Positions 1 through 5,008 are shown, counted from the stretch's first letter. The stretch is 5,008 bases of DNA from Pararhizobium sp. (GCA_030655075.1 JAURWE010000078.1:1-5008); one strand, 5' to 3'. The notes: generated from the letters alone by a model not told the origin. Made by a program: numbers and translations.

Positions 1-328
1 GGTACGGCGTATTGGCGGCAAAAGGGTGATCCTCGACATCAACCACTTCGTGGCCGATGTAATCCCCGGCCTGGACCGCGCGATTGCAGAGCAGTCGATC
101 TACGCGTTTATCGAACAGACGTTGCAACTGCAAATTGCCTATGCCCAACGCACCATCGAGGCCCTGCCGCGCGGCAAAGACGACCAGACGCACCTCGACC
201 TCGAGGGCCAAAGCCACGTGATCGTGGTGAGCAACCAGACGTTTTTGCAGGACGGGCGGCAGTTCGAGTACACCGAGTCGCGGCATACGTTGGATAAGTT
301 TTATTTTTCGGATATTGCGCGGCGGTAA
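1..328 (+). CDS. GntR-family transcriptional regulator, C-terminal (UTRA domain) part; 5' end outside window
   Basis: An open frame runs in from the left edge (frame 2, first full codon at 2-4) and stops at TAA 326-328, giving 108 visible residues. No start codon or DNA-binding domain is in view. The visible part matches the end of a UTRA (HutC/FarR/PhnF-type) effector domain: a segment 'DVIPGLDRAIAEQSIYAFIE', then a strand-rich stretch, then 'HVIVVSNQTFLQDGRQFEYT' followed by ESRH and the basic end 'DKFYFSDIARR'. The pattern 'Q/EYTESRHxxDKFxFxDxARR' is typical of the last strands of this domain. Family knowledge: such proteins have an N-terminal winged helix and bind small metabolites through UTRA; the ligand cannot be told here. 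The gene converges on hipA with only 16 nt between stops and no visible terminator. Its last codons are duplicated about 4 kb downstream, so its present C-terminus may have been supplied by an inserted element. The UTRA call is fairly sure. Confidence 0.85.
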   Translation, partial: VRRIGGKRVILDINHFVADVIPGLDRAIAEQSIYAFIEQTLQLQIAYAQRTIEALPRGKDDQTHLDLEGQSHVIVVSNQTFLQDGRQFEYTESRHTLDKFYFSDIARR

Positions 329-329
329 G
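307..329 (+). repeat. Left copy of 23-nt imperfect direct repeat (att-like) covering the GntR gene stop
   Basis: This stretch covers the codons for F-S-D-I-A-R-R and the TAA stop of the GntR gene plus one base. It recurs in the same orientation at 4324-4346 with 21 of 23 identical positions; the differences are T316/C4333 and G321/T4338. A further GTTTT match lies just upstream in both copies (298-302 and 4315-4319). A gene-end repeat that restores the reading frame at one boundary of foreign cargo is the usual footprint of site-specific integration into a gene 3' end. The integration interpretation is inference; the repeat itself is read directly. Confidence 0.65.
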
Positions 330-344
330 CATAGGTCGGGAAGA

Positions 345-1580
345 TCATTGTACTGCGACACTCTTCGCCAGCCCTGCTGCCCAGGCAGCGGTCATCTTCT
401 CTCCTACCGCCGCAAACTCTGGGTGAGTGCTTTGATACTCGGAAAGCTCTGCCATCGCCCGAGCCATTCCGTCTTGCACTCTGGCAAGCAGTTCGTTGCA
501 ACGTGCCTCACTTAAACTGCACGAACTGCGTCCGAACTGCACCAGCATCTTGCGTTTTGGCCAGGCCTTCGAACCGCCGAGCAACAAGCCCATGATGTCG
601 TTGCTGCTGTACACGGTGGTGGTCACCAGATCGTAAGCAGGTGCTAGCCAAACGTCCGCGTCCTCTGCACAACTCTCGTACAACAGGCCGAAGTTTTTCA
701 GGTGTGCGTCACCGTTCTGGATGCCGGCAGAAAGCGCCACCATCAAGAAGAAGTCTTCCAACGTTCTGGTGACACGGCTTGGCGTGACAAATGACCTGAT
801 CAGCTTCGCGCATCCCTGGTAGCTTCCGTCGTACTTCTTCGCGGTTCCCCATCCCGATAAAACGCACATATCTTCAAATCCAAGGTAGGCGTTTTCACTG
901 ATGTCGAACCGTTTCACCACCAGGAATTTCCCGTGCTGGCTGAGCTGGAATTCAGGCACCTCAAGGCCGCAATGGAATGCAGCCCGCATGCAGAAAAACT
1001 CATTGGCCGCCAATTGTGGAAAGTCAGACTCATTGAACGCCTTCACTAGGTGAGTCGCGCCCCGATGGGTCAGACGCTCAACGCCGGAGGTCATGTCGTC
1101 AACATCGCGCACCAAAACCTTGGGCTGAACACCCGACACTCCCGAGTAGGCTGCGTAGGTTTTCAGAAGGTCGTCAAACAGGTCTTTGGCCCCGTCATAG
1201 ACCAACAGCTCGGAGAGCTTGACCTCAGGCAGTGACTCGCCATCCGCGTCATGGGCAACGCTGATACGTCCTAACTGGTGTGGACCTACAATGCCGAGCA
1301 AAGCGAAGTCGTCAAAGCCACGCACTGACTTGCTGAAGCGCCGCACAAGCTCGCCCTTGAGATGTCCCTCGGGAATGTGCATCTCGAACAGAGGATGGAT
1401 CCCATATTCCCAGTTGTAACTCTCCAGGCGCACCGGCATCGTCAGGGATACGGCATTCTCTTCATCGACCGTGTCGTTATATGAAAAAACCGTAACGCGC
1501 CGGTCCTCCTCACCCCGCCCGAGTGTCCCAGCAGGCACACCGCCTACGCCGATATATAGCCGCTCACTTTGACGGGTCAT
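345..1580 (-). CDS. hipA: HipA-family serine/threonine kinase toxin
   Basis: A protein of 411 aa, close to the usual length of HipA (E. coli HipA is about 440). Visible landmarks: an N-terminal subdomain with 'MPVRLESYNW' (48-57) and 'HIPEGHLKGEL' (68-78); a Gly-rich ATP loop 'SGVSGVQPK' (146-154); the ATP-lysine in 'THLVKAF' (K180); 'AANEFFCMRAA' (191-201); 'FLVVKRFD' (219-226); the catalytic loop 'NGDAHLKNFGLL' (289-300, D291 and N296); and the metal-binding Asp in 'APAYDLV' (D317). All core kinase residues are present, so it is probably active. Family knowledge: HipA kinases phosphorylate translation targets such as glutamyl-tRNA synthetase and cause growth arrest; the target of this one is unknown. 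The start at 1580 is supported by a GGAG 7 nt upstream. The gene overlaps hipB by 17 nt, which suggests translational coupling. Unusual: the loop reads G147-V-S149, where E. coli HipA has S150-I-A. Confidence 0.95.
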   Translation of the reverse strand: MTRQSERLYIGVGGVPAGTLGRGEEDRRVTVFSYNDTVDEENAVSLTMPVRLESYNWEYGIHPLFEMHIPEGHLKGELVRRFSKSVRGFDDFALLGIVGPHQLGRISVAHDADGESLPEVKLSELLVYDGAKDLFDDLLKTYAAYSGVSGVQPKVLVRDVDDMTSGVERLTHRGATHLVKAFNESDFPQLAANEFFCMRAAFHCGLEVPEFQLSQHGKFLVVKRFDISENAYLGFEDMCVLSGWGTAKKYDGSYQGCAKLIRSFVTPSRVTRTLEDFFLMVALSAGIQNGDAHLKNFGLLYESCAEDADVWLAPAYDLVTTTVYSSNDIMGLLLGGSKAWPKRKMLVQFGRSSCSLSEARCNELLARVQDGMARAMAELSEYQSTHPEFAAVGEKMTAAWAAGLAKSVAVQ

Positions 1581-1818
1581 GAATGTTCTCCAACTTCAGT
1601 TCATCAAGGGTCTTGCGGCGACGCTTGGGAGTGGCGGTCAACTCATACCCCAGGCCTTCAAGAATGGCTGCTACCTTGCGAATCCCCACTTCCGGGATGG
1701 TATTGTTCTCAATCCCTGAAATGGTGGCGCGACTCATGCCATGCCGATGCGCGAGCTGGCTTTGTGAAAGGCCTGCGGCTTTGCGGAGCTGCCTAATCAA
1801 TAGGCCTAAATCGTTCAT
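1564..1818 (-). CDS. hipB: HipB-family antitoxin, XRE/HTH DNA-binding protein
   Basis: A small protein of 84 aa if started at ATG 1818. The in-frame ATGs at 1839 and 1830 would add 7 or 4 residues. I prefer 1818 because the protein then begins directly before the HTH domain (MNDLGLLIRQLRK), and a weak GGAT lies about 11 nt upstream; the Shine-Dalgarno is poor for all three. The HTH covers nearly the whole protein: 'LRKAAGLSQSQLAHRHGMSR' then ATISGIEN, a typical Cro/C1 helix-turn-helix, followed by 'VGIRKVAAILEGLGYEL'. The C-terminus is basic, then acidic (PKRRRKTLDELKLENIHDPSK region). Family knowledge: HipB binds and neutralises HipA and represses its own operon through dimeric binding to operators. 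The position upstream of hipA with a 17-nt overlap is the standard order. Confidence 0.92.
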   Translation of the reverse strand: MNDLGLLIRQLRKAAGLSQSQLAHRHGMSRATISGIENNTIPEVGIRKVAAILEGLGYELTATPKRRRKTLDELKLENIHDPSK

Positions 1819-1868
1819 GTCAAAACGCATCCAATGCAATGCAAAATTTCATAATACGGCATTAATGC
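1819..1868 (-). promoter_or_regulatory. Putative hipBA promoter/operator region
   Basis: Read on the - strand, a TATTAT (+ strand 1851-1856) could serve as the -10 element, placing transcription start about 25 nt before the hipB start. No good -35 match is seen at 17 nt. Directly upstream of the -10 lies a perfect 10-bp palindrome GCATTAATGC (1859-1868). Between the -10 and the start codon the hexamer TGCATT recurs in a tandem TGCATTGCATT followed by GGATGC. Several GCATT-type half-sites around a promoter fit an autorepressor such as HipB, but the E. coli operator (TATCC-N8-GGATA) is not present, so the operator identity is inference. Confidence 0.4.
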
Positions 1869-2019
1869 ACCCTATACGATGCGCCTAAATTTGAATAGTG
1901 CTTTACTCGCGCACAGGTCGTTGAGCGTTCGCACACCAGAAACACAAACATCCCGCCAAGCAGACTGTGCAAAAACGTAGTCTGTGAAGCAGCTTGTTAC
2001 CGTTGAAATACGCCGCTAC
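1869..2019. other. Intergenic DNA between hipBA control region and the leader of the TerD-like gene; no gene seen
   Basis: No convincing coding frame, tRNA or repeat is seen here. The only structure noted is a 6-bp inverted repeat CAGACT/AGTCTG (1961-1966 and 1979-1984) with a 12-nt spacer containing an A-run, too weak to call a terminator or operator. The stretch is the divergent spacer between hipBA (-) and the 690-aa gene (+), so promoters for both directions must lie in or next to it. Confidence 0.5.
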
Positions 2020-2049
2020 TTGGCAAACAAATACATTCTTCCGTAGGAT
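2020..2049 (+). promoter_or_regulatory. Possible sigma-70-type promoter for leader RNA / TerD-like gene
   Basis: TTGGCA (2020-2025) and TAGGAT (2044-2049) are separated by 18 nt. This is the best sigma-70-like pair I find on the + strand of the divergent spacer. Transcription would start near 2056 and would include the hairpin at 2080-2101 and the terminator at 2117-2140, giving either an RNA of about 85 nt or an attenuated leader. The match is imperfect and other starts are possible. Confidence 0.35.
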
Positions 2050-2079
2050 GCGTTCGTGGCTATGGAACACCTTCCTTCT

Positions 2080-2101
2080 AACCTCCTATGACCTAGGGGT
2101 T
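2080..2101 (+). other. Bulged RNA hairpin in the leader upstream of the TerD-like gene
   Basis: AACC-(T)-CCTA pairs with TAGG-GGTT around the loop TGACC: eight base pairs with a single bulged T at 2084. Placed 15 nt before an intrinsic terminator, it looks like a designed leader or small-RNA element rather than chance. It is read from the sequence only; no known riboswitch or sRNA family was recognised. Confidence 0.45.
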
Positions 2102-2116
2102 TCGCTCTCCACACCG

Positions 2117-2140
2117 CGCCTGCTTCTTGCAGGCGTTTTT
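2117..2140 (+). terminator. Intrinsic terminator inside the leader of the TerD-like gene
   Basis: CGCCTGC (2117-2123) and GCAGGCG (2129-2135) form a perfect 7-bp GC-rich stem around loop TTCTT, followed at once by TTTTT (2136-2140). This is a classical Rho-independent terminator on the + strand. There is no complete upstream + strand gene for it to end, so it either ends a small RNA or acts as an attenuator 62 nt before the start of the 690-aa gene. Confidence 0.75.
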
Positions 2141-2155
2141 ACATCAGCTGTAAAA
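2137..2155. promoter_or_regulatory. 7-bp inverted repeat overlapping the terminator T-tract
   Basis: TTTTACA (2137-2143) and TGTAAAA (2149-2155) are perfect inverted repeats with a 5-nt spacer (TCAGC). The left arm uses the T-tract of the terminator, so in RNA the two structures compete for the U's; in DNA it could be a dimeric repressor site. Position and symmetry are clear; the role is inference. Confidence 0.4.
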
Positions 2156-2202
2156 CCAAACTGCAACTCGTCCACGACGGCGGCCAAGGGAGATAAACAA
2201 GC

Positions 2203-4275
2203 ATGAATCAGGATCTTTTCCTGCGTCGCCGTAGCAAAGTTCACGTCCCGATGGGAACTGGCGGAGCCACGCGCGCTCAGGTCGCGTCCGCTGTCCGGGA
2301 AGTCGCGGCGTTCCGATGCGTACTATCAGAGCCTCTGATTGCGCAAATCGGCATGTTGTCAGCGACAGAACTCAAGCACTGGTTGCACGAAATTGTCGGA
2401 GTCCTGCGCCGGCAAACTGGCGCTCATGTACACCACAAGCCATTTTATCCTGACTTTCCAGAGCAGGTCCTGACGGCCTCAGAGGCGGAGTTGTACCTTA
2501 ACGCCATCATTCACTACTTCACGCTTCTACGTTTACCGCCAACTGAACATTCGCGACCTGCGATGCTTGAAGGCAACTTCATATCCCGCGTTATCGAACC
2601 GGGAACCATCGATGAATTTGAGGCACTGCTTGAGCCACTGGCTTCATCGCGCACTTCACTTTCCGAAGAGGAAGCCGCCGATGTCGCCTGGTTTATCCGA
2701 ACGTACAAAAACGATGTGTTCCGCCTACTGCCTGAAGCCATTCCGTTCCGGGAGATCCGTGCACAGGTTGGCGGCGCACTTATCCTGCAGGTAGCCGGCG
2801 ATGCACGGGTGGACGCATTCCTTGAGAAAAACGTCGAAACAGCAACTGACGTGCTACGACTCGCGGTCGCTCTGAGTGGTGGAGACGTGTCATTAGCGAC
2901 AGCTTCGACGCGCTTCACAGCGATGAAGCGCTCGATACGCCGTCTGCTTTTGCGCCTACTCGACCAAATACCCAATGCTGTAGAAGACGTGATGCGCCAT
3001 GCTGAGCGCTGGAAACGCCTGGCTGAAGTACTGCATCCGGGCGACTACGCCGATAAATACCCACGCGCGCTAGCCGCCATCACGGCAGCACGTCGCAACG
3101 AAGCGCCAGCCTCATTTGGATCACGTGTCGAAACATTGTTTGCCCAGCGTCACATCACCACGCTTACGTCCCTACTACAGAGCCGTCCTGGGGAGTTCGC
3201 ACGACGGCTGGACGCGACCCTGCGGCGTGCGACGGAACCAGAGTCGGTTCTCGACGCGTTCGAGTCGGTTGCGACACAAGTTTCCTCACCTGTGCTGCTG
3301 CAGGTACTGGCCCAGGTACGTGCGCCGCGCCCCCTCCCACTGCGGGCCTTCACGCCGAAAGGTGCATTTGCCAAAGTCTATGGCATCAAGGATCGACGCG
3401 AACCTCTCGATCCGGACGTGTTAGCGCGTGCAGCCAGAATCTGCGAGGACGCGCTCGTTACCCGTTTTGCGTCGCTACCGCCACTGGGCCGCTGTTTCAT
3501 CGATCCAGCATTACGCGAATATCGGGTGCCGCTGGCGCAGCGTGCCTCATCGAAGTCGCTACGTACGCTGGTGCGGGGCAGTCGGCTGCCTATGCCTGAC
3601 ACACGCTTCATTCGCCTGTTCCTGTGGTGGAAGAACGGCCGTGGACGCACGGACATCGACTTGTCCGCCGCATTTTTCGACGCCAACTTCGTGTTCAAAG
3701 AAACGGTCGCGTACTACAACCTGAAGGGTTTCGGCGGCTACCACAGTGGCGACATCGTCGACGCGCCCGAAGGGGCTTCGGAATTCATCGACCTCGACCT
3801 TGATGTCCTTGTCGAGAAGGGCATCCGCTATGTCGTCACGTCTATCAACTCATTCACAGAACAGCCGTACTGCGATCTTCCAGAATGTTTCGCTGGCTGG
3901 ATGGCCCGCGTCGACACGGCGTCGGGTGAAGTCTTTGAGCCGCGCTCCGTGTTCGACCGTATCGATATCGCATCCGATACAGCGATCTGTCTGCCATTCG
4001 TGATGGACTTGCAGGAACGACGCATGATTTGGGCCGACCTGGGGCTCACGTCATCTGCGCGGTGGAACAACGTCGAGAACAATCTCAGTGGGGTATCGCT
4101 GATGCTGCGAGCATTGGTACATACACCAAGGCCGGATTTGGAGACTCTGTTCAATCTACATGTTCGAGCACGGGGAGAACGAGTGGCTTCACCGCAGCAG
4201 GCACAGGCGGTGTTTGCGCCTGATCAAGGTATAACACCGTTCGATACGGATTTGATTCGATCACAGTTTCTCTAA
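2203..4275 (+). CDS. Large protein with C-terminal TerD-like (tellurium/stress-response) domain
   Basis: A protein of 690 aa without signal peptide or membrane segments, so probably cytoplasmic. Start ATG 2203 is preceded by AAGGGAG (2186-2192), 10 nt away; the next ATG is at codon 17. N-terminal part (about 1-135): a basic 'LFLRRRSKVHVPMGTG' lead, then a helical segment and the motif 'HKPFYPDFPEQ' (78-88). Middle (about 136-380): mostly helical, no recognised catalytic motif. A conserved-looking linker around 427-463 contains 'FIDPALREYRVPLAQR' and 'LRTLVRGSRLPMP'. C-terminal part (about 466-625): 'RLFLWWKNGRGRTDIDLSAA' (471-490), 'YYNLKGFGGYHSGDI' (504-518), DAPEGASEFIDLDLD (520-534), then 'YVVTSINSF' (543-551) and 'FAGWMAR' (563-569). 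The pattern DIDLSA ... YYNLK ... HSGD ... EFIDLDL ... is that of TerD-type beta-sandwich proteins, and the acidic residues could bind calcium. Family knowledge: TerD proteins belong to Ter stress/phage-resistance systems. No terA/B/C/Z neighbours are present. Precise function is unknown. Confidence 0.85.
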   Translation: MNQDLFLRRRSKVHVPMGTGGATRAQVASAVREVAAFRCVLSEPLIAQIGMLSATELKHWLHEIVGVLRRQTGAHVHHKPFYPDFPEQVLTASEAELYLNAIIHYFTLLRLPPTEHSRPAMLEGNFISRVIEPGTIDEFEALLEPLASSRTSLSEEEAADVAWFIRTYKNDVFRLLPEAIPFREIRAQVGGALILQVAGDARVDAFLEKNVETATDVLRLAVALSGGDVSLATASTRFTAMKRSIRRLLLRLLDQIPNAVEDVMRHAERWKRLAEVLHPGDYADKYPRALAAITAARRNEAPASFGSRVETLFAQRHITTLTSLLQSRPGEFARRLDATLRRATEPESVLDAFESVATQVSSPVLLQVLAQVRAPRPLPLRAFTPKGAFAKVYGIKDRREPLDPDVLARAARICEDALVTRFASLPPLGRCFIDPALREYRVPLAQRASSKSLRTLVRGSRLPMPDTRFIRLFLWWKNGRGRTDIDLSAAFFDANFVFKETVAYYNLKGFGGYHSGDIVDAPEGASEFIDLDLDVLVEKGIRYVVTSINSFTEQPYCDLPECFAGWMARVDTASGEVFEPRSVFDRIDIASDTAICLPFVMDLQERRMIWADLGLTSSARWNNVENNLSGVSLMLRALVHTPRPDLETLFNLHVRARGERVASPQQAQAVFAPDQGITPFDTDLIRSQFL

Positions 4276-4312
4276 TACCTACGCCAGCCTTTACCGCTCA
4301 TTGAAAACGTAA

Positions 4313-4345
4313 ATGTTTTGCTGTTCGGATATCGCGCTGCGGTAA
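4313..4345 (+). pseudogene. Stranded remnant of the GntR gene 3' end (right copy of direct repeat 4324-4346)
   Basis: Read in frame, these 33 nt give M-F-C-C-S-D-I-A-L-R-stop, against K-F-Y-F-S-D-I-A-R-R-stop at the end of the intact GntR gene (296-328). Seven of ten residues and the stop match, and 21 of 23 nt match across 4324-4346 versus 307-329. A stop (TAA 4310-4312) lies directly upstream in frame, so this is not a live gene. It is best read as the original end of the regulator gene, displaced when the hipBA/TerD-like segment was inserted. It sits just before the REPIN and guaA terminator, where a GntR gene convergent with guaA would be expected to end. Displacement is inference. Confidence 0.6.
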
Positions 4346-4362
4346 GGCCAGACAGAGATCAA

Positions 4363-4446
4363 CTGTGGGAGCATTGCCTGCAATGCAGACGCCTGGGTAT
4401 CAAGTCATACCGAGGTGATGCCATCGCTGGCAAGCCAGCTCCTACA
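4363..4446. repeat. REPIN: two inverted Pseudomonas REP sequences
   Basis: The left REP (+ strand) begins CTGTGGGAGC (4363-4372) and contains a perfect stem GCATTGC-CT-GCAATGC (4371-4386). The right REP is in inverse orientation: GCCATCGCTGGC (4420-4431), with stem GCTGGC-AA-GCCAGC (4426-4439), ending AGCTCCTACA (4437-4446). The outer ends TGTGGGAGC and GCTCCTACA pair in 8 of 9 positions plus one G-T wobble, so the whole unit can fold back. This is the standard REPIN layout in Pseudomonas, moved in trans by a RAYT transposase, which is not in this window. Confidence 0.85.
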
Positions 4447-4485
4447 ATTAGGTCTGTGGTATTTGATTTACCGTACTCCATAAAC

Positions 4486-4516
4486 ACAAAACCCCGGCAC
4501 ATGGCCGGGGTTTTGT
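4486..4516. terminator. Bidirectional intrinsic terminator between the TerD-like gene and guaA
   Basis: ACAAAACCCCGGC (4486-4498) and GCCGGGGTTTTGT (4504-4516) form a perfect 13-bp stem around a 5-nt loop. It is flanked by A-runs on one side and T-runs on the other, so it works on both strands. On the - strand it lies 29 nt past the guaA stop and is followed by TTTTGTGTTT, making it the guaA terminator. On the + strand it can stop read-through from the 690-aa gene, which has no terminator of its own in 4276-4312. Confidence 0.9.
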
Positions 4517-4544
4517 TGTTCAACGCTCACCCGCTAACGCAGGA

Positions 4545-5008
4545 TCACTCCCACTCAATCGTCGCCGGCGGCTTGCTCGACACGTCATACGTCACGCGCG
4601 AAATGCCTTCGATCTCGTTGATGATACGGCCGCTGACAGTTTCCAGCAGTTCGTACGGCAGGTGTGCCCAGCGGGCGGTCATGAAGTCGATGGTTTCCAC
4701 CGCACGCAGGGCCACGACCCATGCGTAACGACGGCCATCACCGACCACGCCAACCGATTTCACCGGCTGGAAGACCACGAATGCCTGGCTGACTTTGTGG
4801 TACCAGTCGGCCTTGCGCAGTTCTTCGATGAAGATGTGGTCGGCGCGACGCAGCAGGTCGGCGTATTCCTTTTTCACTTCACCGAGGATACGCACGCCCA
4901 GGCCCGGGCCCGGGAATGGGTGGCGGTAGACCATGTCGTACGGCAGGCCGAGTTCCAGGCCCAGACGGCGGACTTCGTCCTTGAACAGTTCGCGCAGCGG
5001 CTCTACCA
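4545..5008 (-). CDS. guaA: GMP synthase (glutamine-hydrolysing), C-terminal part; 5' end outside window
   Basis: The frame enters from the right edge (first full codon GTA at 5006-5004) and ends at TGA 4547-4545, giving 153 residues of an enzyme of about 525. GuaA converts XMP, glutamine and ATP to GMP, the last step of de novo guanine nucleotide synthesis, in the cytoplasm. The visible part covers the end of the ATP-pyrophosphatase domain ('VEPLRELFKDEVRRLGLELG' and 'YRHPFPGPGLGVRILGEV') and the C-terminal dimerisation/XMP-binding domain ('KVSQAFVVFQPVKSVGVVGD', 'AVETIDFMTARWAHLPYELL', and the universal end SKPPATIEWE). The glutamine amidotransferase domain lies outside the window. The 3' end is intact. 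In Pseudomonas, guaB normally lies just upstream, here to the right of the window. The gene ends in a strong hairpin terminator at 4486-4516. Confidence 0.98.
   Translation of the reverse strand, partial: VEPLRELFKDEVRRLGLELGLPYDMVYRHPFPGPGLGVRILGEVKKEYADLLRRADHIFIEELRKADWYHKVSQAFVVFQPVKSVGVVGDGRRYAWVVALRAVETIDFMTARWAHLPYELLETVSGRIINEIEGISRVTYDVSSKPPATIEWE

Noticed and set aside
329..344. A terminator between the convergent GntR gene and hipA
   Set aside because: Only 16 nt separate the stops and no stem with a T-run is present on either strand.
1583..1888. 101-codon + strand open frame opposite hipB
   Set aside because: It lies antisense to a textbook HTH antitoxin and has no recognisable domain.
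1961..1984. CAGACT/AGTCTG inverted repeat with an A-run in the loop
   Set aside because: Only 6 bp with a 12-nt loop and no T-tract; expected by chance in this much intergenic DNA.
1994..2206. 70-codon + strand open frame (TTG start) ending in a 4-nt ATGA overlap with the 690-aa gene
   Set aside because: The overlap looks like a coupled small gene, but the frame runs through the hairpin and the intrinsic terminator, has no clear ribosome site, and its product is not protein-like in composition.
2514..2975. 153-codon - strand open frame inside the 690-aa gene
   Set aside because: Rich in Ser/Arg, as is usual for the antisense of GC-rich coding DNA; the + strand frame has clear domain motifs and a ribosome site.
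4545..4562. guaA 3' end as the integration site of the accessory segment, a known hotspot in other bacteria
   Set aside because: I found no second copy of the guaA terminal sequence (GATTGAGTGGGAGTGA or its complement) elsewhere in the window; only a short GGGAGTGG match near 1627. The repeat pair at the GntR end explains the boundaries better.
4318..4728. 136-codon + strand open frame spanning the REPIN, the terminator and the guaA 3' end
   Set aside because: It is antisense to the conserved guaA coding end and crosses a REPIN and a terminator; a chance frame.

Overview
The window looks like a chromosomal segment of a Pseudomonas, probably of the P. fluorescens/putida type. The guaA 3' end reads like Pseudomonas GMP synthase, and its intergenic region carries a REPIN built from the 'TGTRGGAGC...' type REP sequences common in that genus. 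The codon use of the flanking genes is GC-rich. Species cannot be fixed from this sequence alone.

Layout from left to right. (1) 1-328, + strand: the 3' end of a GntR-family regulator, showing the UTRA effector-binding domain only. (2) 345-1818, - strand: a hipB-hipA toxin-antitoxin operon with a 17-nt gene overlap. The HipA stop lies 16 nt beyond the GntR stop, and the two genes converge. (3) 1819-2202: a relatively AT-rich divergent intergenic region. It holds the hipBA control region, then a possible + strand promoter, a bulged hairpin, an intrinsic terminator, and an inverted repeat that overlaps the terminator's T-tract. It therefore resembles a short terminated RNA or attenuated leader. 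(4) 2203-4275, + strand: a 690-aa cytoplasmic protein whose C-terminal third resembles a TerD-like (tellurium/stress) domain, behind a long helical region of unknown function. (5) 4276-4544: a second, degenerate copy of the GntR 3' end (4313-4345), a REPIN (4363-4446) and a strong bidirectional terminator (4486-4516). (6) 4545-5008, - strand: the 3' end of guaA.

The most informative structural observation is that the last codons and stop of the GntR gene occur twice, as an imperfect direct repeat (307-329 and 4324-4346, 21 of 23 identical). The two copies bracket exactly the hipBA and TerD-like cargo. The simplest reading is that the ancestral order was GntR gene -> REPIN/terminator <- guaA. 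A roughly 4.0-kb element then inserted at the 3' end of the GntR gene and supplied a replacement C-terminus, leaving the old end stranded beside the REPIN. No integrase or transposase is visible inside, so the element would have to be mobilised in trans, have lost its recombinase, or have arrived by homologous exchange.

Functionally, the flanks are housekeeping: purine synthesis and a metabolic-type regulator. The insert pairs a HipA-family Ser/Thr kinase toxin with a divergently transcribed TerD-like protein behind a structured leader, which would suit a small stress or defence cargo. That functional link is inference from position only.
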